From NCBI RefSeq assembly GCF_945952405.1, contig NZ_CAMFIA010000014.1, forward strand, positions 41,570 to 105,569: DNA of 64,000 nucleotides. Direction: 5' to 3'. The notes beneath the pieces were generated by a model. That model made no database searches. It was not told where the DNA came from and worked only from the letters and a program-made list of their open reading frames with translations. Shown one piece after another: positions 8,437 through 16,175 of this stretch. The translations under genes were made by a program, and so were the position numbers. This stretch comes from an uncultured Stenotrophomonas sp. Its GTDB lineage: Bacteria; Pseudomonadota; Gammaproteobacteria; Xanthomonadales; Xanthomonadaceae. Each line of letters begins with the position of its first letter. Positions within the stretch are counted from its first letter, which is position 1.

Positions 8437-9207
8437 ATGAACAACAACGCGCCCCTGCCCGCCGGCGATGCGCCGGCCCCCCGCAACGACCGCTCGCGCA
8501 TCGTGCGGGCGTTCAATGCCAGCCTGGCCGCCGTGCTGGTGCTGGTGGCCGTGTTCGCGCTGCAGGGCACGTTCGACTGGCGGCCCTGGGCCGTCGCGCC
8601 ACTGGAAGCCAAGGGGCTGCTCGGGCTGATCGGCGGCCCATTGCTGCATGCGTCGGTCGAGCACATCGCCGCCAACAGCATCGCGATCCTGATCCTCGGC
8701 ACCCTGGCCGGCAGCGTCTACCCGAAAGCGACCGTGCGCGCCCTGCCGCTGCTGTGGCTGGGTTCGGGCCTGGGTGCGTGGATGCTCGGCAATCCCGGCA
8801 GCGTGCACCTCGGCGCCAGTGGCGTCACCCACGGCCTGATGTTCCTGCTGGCCAGCCTTGGCCTGCTGCGCCGCGACCGTGCGGCGATCGCCACCGGCCT
8901 GATCGGCATGCTGTTCTACGGCGGCATGCTGATGACCATCCTGCCGCACGCCGACGGCGTGTCCTGGCAGTCGCACATGGGCGGCGCGTTCGCCGGCATC
9001 ATCGCCGCGCTGCTGTTCCGCAACGCCGACCCGCTGCCGCCGCGCCAGCGCTACAGCTGGGAAGACGAAGAAGACGAGGCCGAGGCATTGGCCGACGACG
9101 AGCTGGAGCCGCCGCCGCCGCAACGCGTGCCGGTGCTGTGGCAGCCGCGCGAAGGCCAGGACTACGTGGTGATCCCGTTCCGGCGACCGGACGAGCCGCG
9201 CGGCTGA
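8437..9207 (+). CDS. Rhomboid-family intramembrane serine protease
   Basis: A 256-residue protein with about six membrane helices followed by an acidic, Pro-rich cytosolic tail. The catalytic dyad motifs are present: LGASGVTHG (nucleophile Ser in GASG, about 127-130) and WQSHMGGAFAG (His in the last helix, about 178). HASVEHIAAN in the second helix supplies the conserved HxxxN oxyanion-hole motif. Cleaves substrates inside the membrane; targets unknown. The 3' end and following SMAG element have a decayed duplicate at 16076-16170, on the far side of the effector-immunity insertion. Confidence 0.9.
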   Translation: MNNNAPLPAGDAPAPRNDRSRIVRAFNASLAAVLVLVAVFALQGTFDWRPWAVAPLEAKGLLGLIGGPLLHASVEHIAANSIAILILGTLAGSVYPKATVRALPLLWLGSGLGAWMLGNPGSVHLGASGVTHGLMFLLASLGLLRRDRAAIATGLIGMLFYGGMLMTILPHADGVSWQSHMGGAFAGIIAALLFRNADPLPPRQRYSWEDEEDEAEALADDELEPPPPQRVPVLWQPREGQDYVVIPFRRPDEPRG

Positions 9208-9219
9208 GGATGCCGCGGG

Positions 9220-9332
9220 TGCCGGCCAGCGGCCGGCACTACCGGGTCGGTTGGTCCCATCCACCGCCGCGGGCGGGCGACCCTCTCTCAGCTGCGTGGC
9301 TGATAGAGGGTAGTGCCGGCCGCTGGCCGGCA
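9220..9332. repeat. Inverted pair of SMAG elements
   Basis: A reverse-oriented SMAG at 9220-9242 and a forward one at 9310-9332 flank about 67 bp. They mark the left edge of the accessory insertion. The first element also has a counterpart at the right edge (16145-16167) within duplicated rhomboid-end sequence. Confidence 0.85.
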
Positions 9333-9415
9333 ACCTCATGAACCTTCGGTGGAACGTTGATAGAACCGCTTGCGCGGCCCTATCCCGTGCCCCCTGTTTC
9401 AGACGCATGCGACTG

Positions 9416-12400
9416 CTACATGCCCCTGCTGGCCACGCGAATCTGGACATCGTGCTGCACCCGCTGATCGTCCAGTTGCTGCTCAAGCTGGTTGGCCAGG
9501 GCGCGCTGATTCGCTTGCTGGCTCACCACATCGAACTGCTGCATTGATGCTTCAACCAAGGTTTGTGCGGCTTGCTCGGTGGGCATCGCCGCACGCCGGT
9601 GCGCGGGGTTGCTCGGTTCGCCTTGAACAACGAACAGGGTATGCCCGGCCGGTCTGTTAGCCGTGGCATTGCTCAACAGTACGTGGTCCACCCGATCCAG
9701 ATCATTGTCCTTGGCCAGCACCAGCAGGCTGGCGGTCATCCGCTCGCTGACCGCATCGAAGCTACGGCCATGTTTGGCGTCCAGCGCGGCCACCCCAACC
9801 CGCACCTGCTGATAGAGGGCGTGATCGGGATGACCGGGCTGCGTTGGCGATGACGGAGGGGCCTGTTCAAGCAGTTCCTCCACACGCTGATGCACCTGTC
9901 GATGCACGGCTTGGTCTGGATGCGTAGGAACGGCAGCGGGTATCGATGGTGCTGTCTCCAGCAGGGCAGGAATATCGCTGGAAGGCTGGGGTGTCTGCAC
10001 CCATCCCGACTGGAGCGGTTCTGGACGCTCAACTTGAGCCCCAGCCACGCCCATCGGCTGTGTTTGGCTGGGTGCTGACGGGGTGTGGATCGCAGAGACA
10101 GTTGCTGCTGCGCGCGCCTCCCGCTCGGCCGACGCATCGACCGATGGAGGCGATGACGATGCGACAGGCTCCGGTCTCGGCTCCTCGCCGTGCACCGGCT
10201 TCCGAGGCGGCTCCGCAGGCTCAGGTACCATCGGCGCGGCTGTCACGGCTGTGCGGTGTTCCTGGACCTGCACCGTCACGTTGGGCGTGCGTGATCCCTG
10301 ATCTTCGCCATGTGCATCGATCATCACTTGCGGCGTAAGACGCTCTTCAACAGGTTCGTCCGGTACCTGAGCCACCGTCGATGCCGCCACTTGCTGCGTC
10401 TGCGGTCCCGAAACGCCCAGGCGATTGGCTTCCTGCAAGGATTGTTGATAGGCATCACGCTCCCGTGGCGAGAGCGCAGCAATGCGCAGCTCCGGCGAGT
10501 CGGGAATCGGAGCTGGGTCCTGTCGCTGTGCCCGGATCTCATTCCACGCCTGCCGCAGCTCATCGGTCGTGGTGGTCGCCACCGGCTGCGCTATGCCATC
10601 CGGACCCACCTGATAATGGATGATCGGGCTGTCCGCACCCAGCGTACCGGTTGCCCCCGGGCGAAGCTCCTGCAGGGTTGCTCCGGTAATGCCATGCGCT
10701 TCCCGGGTGCGCGCGGTGGCCAGCACGATGGCCTGCTGCCATTCGGGGTTCAGCTGGGTCCCCACCGTCTGATAGCGATGGAGCAGTTCGTTCCGTTCAG
10801 CCTGCGACTGCGTCGGCGCCGGTCGGGCTTCGATTTCGGCCAAGGCTTGTGCGGAACGCTGCAGAGACGGCTGTCGGATCTGCTGCGTCAACTCCAGTTC
10901 CAGCGCCAGGTTGCCACTGGCTGTCCGGCCTGCGTGAGTCCACTGGCCCGCGTCATCACGCAGGTAGAGCTGATTGTCCGAGCCGCGCACAGCGTTGGGC
11001 TTGGCCCTGGCCGACTCGACAGCAGCGGGCACCGCGATGAAATCCTGTGAACGCTGGGCCGCGTAGCTCTCCAGATAGGCCGCTGCAAGGGCTTCCTGAC
11101 CCTGTGCAATGTTGCGCTCAATCCGCGACAGCGCCTCCTGGTTGAGTTCGCGGGCGCGCTCCGGGGTGGCTACCTGGGTGGCATAAATGCCTTGGTCATT
11201 GACACCGGCCAGTCCTGCTTTGACCTGTCGTTGCCATTGCTCTGTCTGCGGATCACGACGCCAGTTCTGGTTATCCAGCCCGTGCTGGTCGCTTGGCCGT
11301 GCCGGGATACTGAACGGGTCCAACGGTGCGGGCGCCTTGCCCAGTGCCTGTTCAACCGCCGCGCGGCTGGCATAGGCACCCAGCTCGCGGGCCTTCTCGT
11401 AGCCGGCCCCAACAGGGCTCGTAGTGGGGTTATCCACGCCATCGGGTGTGCGGTCGATGGGCGCTTGGCGCTGCCAGTTGCGCCCGCTGAACTGCCATTC
11501 CACCCCTGACGTGTCGATCTGGTGATAGATCGCGCGGTTGTCCAACAGGTCTGCGCCCTTCTCGAACGCCTTGCTCATCAACAGCGCATCGGCCACCACC
11601 AGCGCCGCTGGCGCAAAGCTGGAGGTGCCCACCAGGTAGGCGCTGGTCGTTCCACCCAGCCAGCCGCCTGCATTGCGGGCCAGTGCATGGTTGACCTCCG
11701 ATTGTGCAGCGGCGGCATTGCCCTGCTCCAACAATTCGGCGGCGCGGCGCGTGGTGATGACAGCATCGGCGCCAGAGGCCAACAGACCGCCCGAACGCAC
11801 CAGTGTACTGGCCGAGGCATCGCCCAACAGGATGCCCATCGTGGCAAATCCCTGCTGCTCTCGGGGTACGCGGATACGGTACGCCGCTTCCTCGCCCAGG
11901 GAGCGCTCTACAACCACAATGGCCGCTGGCGACATGGTCACGCGGCCCTCGTGGTGAGCATTGGCGATGGCCAAGGACAACCCGCTGCGCTGCAACTCAA
12001 TGTTCCCGCCCCGCGTCAGCGGCCGGGCGTCGATGTGGATCTGGTGGAGCGCGGTGACAATGCGTGCTTCGGAATGCACCGTGGCGCCCCAGCCGTGGTC
12101 CACGCCGGTGAAGCCCTTCAGGCGCTCAATCTGTTGAGTGTGAGCTTGGTAATAGGCCGGGGCGTTGCGGAAGAAGTCCTGAACTTTCTGGCTGGTCAAC
12201 GCGGGGGAGCTGCCGACTGGCGTGTTGGTGTTCAAGTCGCCGTTGATGAGCCCGACTTTGACGGTGTCGCGTAACCGTTCGATACGCTGAGCCATTCGAT
12301 CCAATGCATCAGGATCGCCCAGCAATGCCGCCTTGCCGTCCCGGGTTACTTGAAGGTCATTTAAGTGGCCGAGTATCCCCTTCTGGTACTCGGCCAGTGG

Positions 12401-12589
12401 GCCGCCACTGTGTGGCGTGATCCCCATCGCCTGCGCAAACTGTGGACTTGCCGGCAGGAATAGCCTGTTTTCGGGAGCATGGATATCGAGCTTTCCGACC
12501 CGTTGAAGTTCGTATAGCAGTTCACTTCTTTTCAGCGTCTGCTGCTCGATGCTGTGGTGCTCCTGGAAATGCGTCCGGTAACTGGACAT
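9416..12589 (-). CDS. Large T4SS antibacterial effector with C-terminal XVIPCD domain
   Basis: A 1057-residue protein. The last 138 residues (about 920-1057) match the XVIPCD secretion domain: HPDHALYQQV, then RVDHVLL at +47 and FVVQGEPSNPAH at +67, followed by a Gln-rich tail. In Xanthomonadales this domain binds VirD4 and marks T4SS effectors. Residues 1-400 form a soluble region plus a Gly/Ala-rich, partly hydrophobic stretch (about 255-370); 400-690 is a region with WRRDPQTEQW and YLRDDAGQW motifs; 690-920 is a Pro-rich linker. No toxin fold was recognised. A strong AAGGAG lies about 8 nt before the ATG. Three immunity-gene copies precede it; since these lack signal peptides, a cytosolic target is likely. 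Confidence 0.85.
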   Translation of the reverse strand: MSSYRTHFQEHHSIEQQTLKRSELLYELQRVGKLDIHAPENRLFLPASPQFAQAMGITPHSGGPLAEYQKGILGHLNDLQVTRDGKAALLGDPDALDRMAQRIERLRDTVKVGLINGDLNTNTPVGSSPALTSQKVQDFFRNAPAYYQAHTQQIERLKGFTGVDHGWGATVHSEARIVTALHQIHIDARPLTRGGNIELQRSGLSLAIANAHHEGRVTMSPAAIVVVERSLGEEAAYRIRVPREQQGFATMGILLGDASASTLVRSGGLLASGADAVITTRRAAELLEQGNAAAAQSEVNHALARNAGGWLGGTTSAYLVGTSSFAPAALVVADALLMSKAFEKGADLLDNRAIYHQIDTSGVEWQFSGRNWQRQAPIDRTPDGVDNPTTSPVGAGYEKARELGAYASRAAVEQALGKAPAPLDPFSIPARPSDQHGLDNQNWRRDPQTEQWQRQVKAGLAGVNDQGIYATQVATPERARELNQEALSRIERNIAQGQEALAAAYLESYAAQRSQDFIAVPAAVESARAKPNAVRGSDNQLYLRDDAGQWTHAGRTASGNLALELELTQQIRQPSLQRSAQALAEIEARPAPTQSQAERNELLHRYQTVGTQLNPEWQQAIVLATARTREAHGITGATLQELRPGATGTLGADSPIIHYQVGPDGIAQPVATTTTDELRQAWNEIRAQRQDPAPIPDSPELRIAALSPRERDAYQQSLQEANRLGVSGPQTQQVAASTVAQVPDEPVEERLTPQVMIDAHGEDQGSRTPNVTVQVQEHRTAVTAAPMVPEPAEPPRKPVHGEEPRPEPVASSSPPSVDASAEREARAAATVSAIHTPSAPSQTQPMGVAGAQVERPEPLQSGWVQTPQPSSDIPALLETAPSIPAAVPTHPDQAVHRQVHQRVEELLEQAPPSSPTQPGHPDHALYQQVRVGVAALDAKHGRSFDAVSERMTASLLVLAKDNDLDRVDHVLLSNATANRPAGHTLFVVQGEPSNPAHRRAAMPTEQAAQTLVEASMQQFDVVSQQANQRALANQLEQQLDDQRVQHDVQIRVASRGM

Positions 12590-12626
12590 GGATCAAACTC
12601 CTTCCTTGTCGCTCCCTGATCTGCCG

Positions 12627-13268
12627 TCAGCGATTCACAACGTCGTAGAACCAGACGCCGTTGGTGCGCTTGGCGGTGACGATACCTGCTGCGGCCACGG
12701 CATCCTTGAACACACGGTCACAGAACACCTCGCCGCTAAATGCCAGCCTGAAGACATGCGCCGAGCCTAGTACGTCACGCTTGAAGGCCAAACGCGTCCC
12801 ACCTGCCAGGCTGTAGTGTTTGCCTGCCTCGTAGTCGTCACTGATGATGATGTTGAGAGTTGAAGCTTCTTCATCCAATGCATCCAGTGTCCTAGTTACA
12901 TCGCAGAGGAAATAGGTTGGTCCTCTGGAGCCATCAGCCAGACGGTAGTCGGTATCGACAAAAACAAAGGCGTCCGGGTCCACTGCCTCCATCACCTGGC
13001 GGAGCCGTTCCGACACCAGCCAGTAGCCACTCATCCCCCCTTCCAGGTCTTCCGGCAGTACGCCTTCGCGCGGGTAGTAGACCAGGCGCGGAACTTCCCG
13101 CAGTGGAGGGAAGCCGCCTTCCTCCGGCTTCAAGATCAGCCGAGGAGGAGTAAGGAGTGCTTGTCGGTTCTCAAAGACGACGCCGTGACCCTTTCCACCC
13201 CGGCCAACGTCGGGCCTGAGCTGAAAGAACTCTCCCGCCTTGGGTTGATTGGTCATTGCTGGTTCCAT
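12627..13268 (-). CDS. Imm11-like (DUF1629) immunity protein, copy A next to the effector
   Basis: A 213-residue soluble protein without a signal peptide. Features resembling the Imm11/DUF1629 family are GYWLVSERLRQVMEAV (about 81-96), YFLCDVTRTLDALDEEAS (about 118-135), a VFRL strand and a C-terminal VFCDRVFKDAVAAAGIVTAKRTNG. Imm11 proteins neutralise polymorphic toxins. Start codon uncertain: MTNQPKAG, four codons later, has a slightly better ribosome-binding site. It ends 37 bp before the effector ATG, so effector and immunity are probably co-transcribed. Visibly lower GC than the flanking core genes. Confidence 0.75.
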   Translation of the reverse strand: MEPAMTNQPKAGEFFQLRPDVGRGGKGHGVVFENRQALLTPPRLILKPEEGGFPPLREVPRLVYYPREGVLPEDLEGGMSGYWLVSERLRQVMEAVDPDAFVFVDTDYRLADGSRGPTYFLCDVTRTLDALDEEASTLNIIISDDYEAGKHYSLAGGTRLAFKRDVLGSAHVFRLAFSGEVFCDRVFKDAVAAAGIVTAKRTNGVWFYDVVNR

Positions 13269-13804
13269 CGTGTCCTGACCTGTCCATATGCCTGCGGCTT
13301 TTCCGCACGCGAACAGTAACCCGTGATCATGGGTGGCCCGTCAAGCCGGGCCGGCGCCGACAGGGAGCCGGGTGCTTCAGTTGCGCCAAGCACCTGTCCG
13401 CGCCCGCAGAAGTCAGGACGCTCTGAAGTGCCGCAATCCCTTGTTACCAGCAACGATGGCATGTTGGAAAAGCAGCCCAGGCAACTGGAGACCCGTTGTC
13501 CTCTTGGGCATGCCGAGTGCATTGAGCGGCAAGGGATTTCATCGGCAGCGCTACCTGCCAGGCAGAAGCAGGGGGCATTGCCAGATCCGTGTCGCCGCCC
13601 CTCAATCCATCGCCTTCCTGAAACACTGCAAGCAGGGAAGGATTTATTCCTGGACGCTCTTGGAGGACCTTTTCATCCCTACCGGGTTGCCGCCGAACGG
13701 GTGTCCTTTTGCCAGCTCGATGAGGTCGGTCGCGACATCCTTGCCGCAGGGAGCCTCAGGCAAATCCGCGGCCTTCTCCTTCCTTGTCGCCCCCTGATCT
13801 GCCG
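13269..13804. other. Spacer between immunity copies A and B
   Basis: No convincing full gene. The half next to gene A (13269-13575) looks identical to the equivalent stretch before genes B and C and may hold the promoter of each copy. An 89-residue frame through it on the minus strand is preserved only because the DNA is identical. The other half differs between units and carries a short frame described at 13644. Confidence 0.6.
13644..13763 (-). pseudogene. Short TTG-start frame in spacer, possible effector or gene remnant
   Basis: A 39-codon frame (LPEAPCGKDVATDLIELAKG, HPFGGNPVGM, KRSSKSVQE) follows immunity copy B where the effector gene follows copy A, downstream of the same AAGGAAGGAG sequence. 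The frame recurs in the next two spacers with a few substitutions. It could be the stub of a gene lost when the array formed, or non-coding. No domain recognised. Confidence 0.3.
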
Positions 13805-14446
13805 TCAGCGATTCACAACGTCGTAGAACCAAACGCCGTTGGTGCGGTTTGCGGTGACAATGCCTGCTGCGACCACGGCATCCTTGAACACACGGTCACA
13901 GAACACACCGCCGTGGAAGGGCAATCTGAAGACGTGTGCCGAGCCCAGCACATCACGCCTGAACGCCAAGCGCAGCTCACCCGTCATGTCGTAGTACTTG
14001 CCTGCCTCGTAGTCGTCACTGATGATGATGTTGAGAGTTGAAGCTTCTTCATCCAATGCATCCAGTGTCCTAGTTACATCGCAGAGGAAATAGGTTGGTC
14101 CTCTGGAGCCATCAGCCAGACGGTAGTCGGTATCGACAAAAACAAAGGCGTCCGGGTCCACTGCCTCCATCACCTGGCGGAGCCGTTCCGACACCAGCCA
14201 GTAGCCACTCATCCCCCCTTCCAGGTCTTCCGGCAGTACGCCTTCGCGCGGGTAGTAGACCAGGCGCGGAACTTCCCGCAGTGGAGGGAAGCCGCCTTCC
14301 TCCGGCTTCAAGATCAGCCGAGGAGGAGTAAGGAGTGCTTGTCGGTTCTCAAAGACGACGCCGTGACCCTTTCCACCCCGGCCAACGTCGGGCCTGAGCT
14401 GAAAGAACTCTCCCGCCTTGGGTTGATTGGTCATTGCTGGTTCCAT
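13805..14446 (-). CDS. Imm11-like (DUF1629) immunity protein, copy B (middle)
   Basis: 213 residues. Identical to copy A up to about residue 155, then different at YYDMTGELRLAFRRD, RLPFHGG and VAAGIVTANRT. The differences cluster in the C-terminal third, the part most likely to decide which toxin is bound if specificity resides there. No signal peptide. It is followed not by an effector but by the short remnant at 13644, so it is an orphan immunity copy. Confidence 0.75.
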   Translation of the reverse strand: MEPAMTNQPKAGEFFQLRPDVGRGGKGHGVVFENRQALLTPPRLILKPEEGGFPPLREVPRLVYYPREGVLPEDLEGGMSGYWLVSERLRQVMEAVDPDAFVFVDTDYRLADGSRGPTYFLCDVTRTLDALDEEASTLNIIISDDYEAGKYYDMTGELRLAFRRDVLGSAHVFRLPFHGGVFCDRVFKDAVVAAGIVTANRTNGVWFYDVVNR

Positions 14447-14981
14447 CGTGTCCTGACCTGTCCATATGCCTGCGGCTTTTCCGCACGCGAACAGTAACCC
14501 GTGATCATGGGTGGCCCGTCAAGCCGGGCCGGCGCCGACAGGGAGCCGGGTGCTTCAGTTGCGCCAAGCACCTGTCCGCGCCCGCAGAAGTCAGGACGCT
14601 CTGAAGTGCCGCAATCCCTTGTTACCAGCAACGATGGCATGTTGGAAAAGCAGCCCAGGCAACTGGAGACCCGTTGTCCTCTTGGGCATGCCGAGTGCAT
14701 TGAGCGGCAAGGGATTTCATCGGCAGCGCTACCTGCCAGGCAGAAGCAGGCGCGTTACCAGATCAGTGTTGCTGCCCCGCAATCCATCGCCTTCCTGAAA
14801 CACTGCAAGCAGGGAAGGATTTCTTCCTGGGCGCTCTTGGACGACCTTTTCACCCCTACCAGGTTGCCGCCGAACGGGTGTCCATTTGCCAGCTCAATGA
14901 GGTCGGTCGCGACATCCTTGCCGCAGGGAGCCTCAGGCAAATCCGCGGCCTTCTCCTTCCTTGTCGCTCCCTGATCTGCCG
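14447..14981. other. Spacer between immunity copies B and C
   Basis: Same organisation as the A-B spacer: about 310 bp apparently identical to it next to gene B, then a divergent part with a short frame at 14755. No other gene seen. Confidence 0.6.
14755..14940 (-). pseudogene. Second copy of the short TTG-start spacer frame
   Basis: A 61-codon frame beginning with TTG (LPEAPCGKDVATDLIELANG, then HPFGGNLVGVKRSSKSAQEE and a further 20 codons). Compared with the copy at 13644, several codons differ and the stop lies further on. A third, truncated version (DVATDLIPLARGHPFG) is at about 15965-16075. Function unknown. Confidence 0.3.
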
Positions 14982-15623
14982 TCAGCGATTCACAACGTCG
15001 TAGAACCAGACGCCGTTGGTGCGCTTGGCGGTGACGATACCTGCTGCTGCAACGGCATCCTTGAACACTCGGTCACAGAACACGCCGCCGTGAAATGCCA
15101 GCCTGAAGACATGTGATGAGCCCAGTACGCTTGACTTGAATGCCAAACGTGTCCCGCCCGCCAAGCTGTAGTGTTTTCCTCCCTCGTAATCGTCACTGAT
15201 TACTATGTTCAGCATGGAAGCCTCCTCATCCAATGCATCCAACGTTCGGATCACGTCGCAGAGGACGTAGGTTGGTCCTCTGGAGCCATCAGCCAGACGG
15301 TAGTCGGTATCGACAAAAACAAAGGCGTCCGGGTCCACTGCCTCCATCACCTGGCGGAGCCGTTCCGACACCAGCCAGTAGCCACTCATCCCCCCTTCCA
15401 GGTCTTCCGGCAGTACGCCTTCGCGCGGGTAGTAGACCAGGCGCGGAACTTCCCGCAGTGGAGGGAAGCCGCCTTCCTCCGGCTTCAAGATCAGCCGAGG
15501 AGGAGTAAGGAGTGCTTGTCGGTTCTCAAAGACGACGCCGTGACCCTTTCCACCCCGGCCAACGTCGGGCCTGAGCTGAAAGAACTCTCCCGCCTTGGGT
15601 TGATTGGTCATTGCTGGTTCCAT
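14982..15623 (-). CDS. Imm11-like (DUF1629) immunity protein, copy C (promoter-distal from effector)
   Basis: 213 residues. The first 118 residues match copies A and B, but the region from YVLCDVIRTLDALDEEASML onward carries its own changes (NIVISDDYEGG, FKSSVLGSSH) while the end (HGGVFCDRVF, VTAKRTNG) mixes features of A and B. This is the first immunity gene in transcription order. As with B, no effector follows it directly. Confidence 0.75.
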   Translation of the reverse strand: MEPAMTNQPKAGEFFQLRPDVGRGGKGHGVVFENRQALLTPPRLILKPEEGGFPPLREVPRLVYYPREGVLPEDLEGGMSGYWLVSERLRQVMEAVDPDAFVFVDTDYRLADGSRGPTYVLCDVIRTLDALDEEASMLNIVISDDYEGGKHYSLAGGTRLAFKSSVLGSSHVFRLAFHGGVFCDRVFKDAVAAAGIVTAKRTNGVWFYDVVNR

Positions 15624-16075
15624 CGTGTCCTGACCTGTCCATATGCCTGCGGCTTTTCCGCACGCGAACAGTAACCCGTGATCATGGGTGGCCCGTCAAG
15701 CCGGGCCGGCGCCGACAGGGAGCCGGGTGCTTCAGTTGCGCCAAGCACCTGTCCGCGCCCGCAGAAGTCAGGACGCTCTGAAGTGCCGCAATCCCTTGTT
15801 ACCAGCAACGATGGCATGTTGGAAAAGCAGCCCAGGCAACTGGAGACCCGTTGTCCTCTTGGGCATGCCGAGTGCATTGAGCGGCAAGGGATTTCATCGG
15901 CAGCGCTACCTGCCAGGCAGAAGCAGGCGCGTTACCAGATCAGTGTTGCTGCCCCGCAATCCATCGGGGAAGGATTTCTTCCTGGACGCTCTTGGACGAC
16001 CTTTTCACCCCCACCTGGCTGCTGCCGAATGGGTGTCCTCTTGCCAGCGGGATGAGGTCGGTCGCGACATCCTCG
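15624..16075. other. Spacer upstream of immunity copy C, likely array promoter
   Basis: Carries the same about 310-bp block found before copies A and B, then a shortened divergent part with the frame DVATDLIPLARGHPFG on the minus strand. No promoter elements could be assigned with confidence. Ends where duplicated rhomboid-end DNA begins. Confidence 0.5.
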
Positions 16076-16170
16076 GCGCACTGCTGTTCCTCAACGCCGA
16101 CCCGCTGCCGCAGCAGCGCGTGCCGGTGCTGAGAATGCCGCGGGTGCCGGCCAGCGGCCGGCACTACCGG
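16076..16170 (+). pseudogene. Decayed duplicate of the rhomboid gene 3' end
   Basis: The stretch reads GCACTGCTGTTCCTCAACGC then CGACCCGCTGCCGC, then CGCGTGCCGGTGCTG, then ATGCCGCGGGTGCCGG. These match rhomboid positions about 9006-9042, 9123-9138 and 9210-9242 with the intervening parts deleted. It includes a SMAG copy. This is a scar of the target site at the right border of the insertion. Confidence 0.75.
16145..16167 (-). repeat. SMAG element at right border of the insertion
   Basis: A reverse-oriented TGCCGGCCAGCGGCCGGC plus ACTAC element, with the same neighbouring bases (CCGCGGG before, CGG after) as the element at 9220-9242 after the rhomboid gene. Confidence 0.85.
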
Positions 16171-16175
16171 GAGAG

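Larger units (their letters stand above)
12598..16075. repeat. Tandem array of three about 1.18-kb units (immunity gene plus spacer)
   Basis: The sequence CTCCTTCCTTGTCG starts units at about 12598, 13776 and 14953 (periods of 1178 and 1177 bp). Each unit holds one immunity gene and about 0.5 kb of upstream DNA; the third is shortened in its spacer near 15965. A block covering the 5' two thirds of the gene and about 310 bp upstream appears identical in all three units, while the 3' third and distal spacer differ. Confidence 0.9.

Noticed and set aside
13253-13522. 89-codon minus-strand frame overlapping the start of each immunity gene
   Set aside because: Identical in all three units only because the DNA is identical there. 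No ribosome-binding site or domain, and cysteine/proline-rich chance-like sequence. Treated as promoter-side spacer.
12598-16075. CRISPR-like array
   Set aside because: Repeats are about 1.18 kb and contain genes; no short direct repeats with unique spacers occur here or elsewhere in the window.
9333-16175. Prophage or transposon as vehicle for the effector-immunity block
   Set aside because: No integrase, transposase, terminal inverted repeats or attachment site seen; only the rhomboid-end duplication marks the borders.
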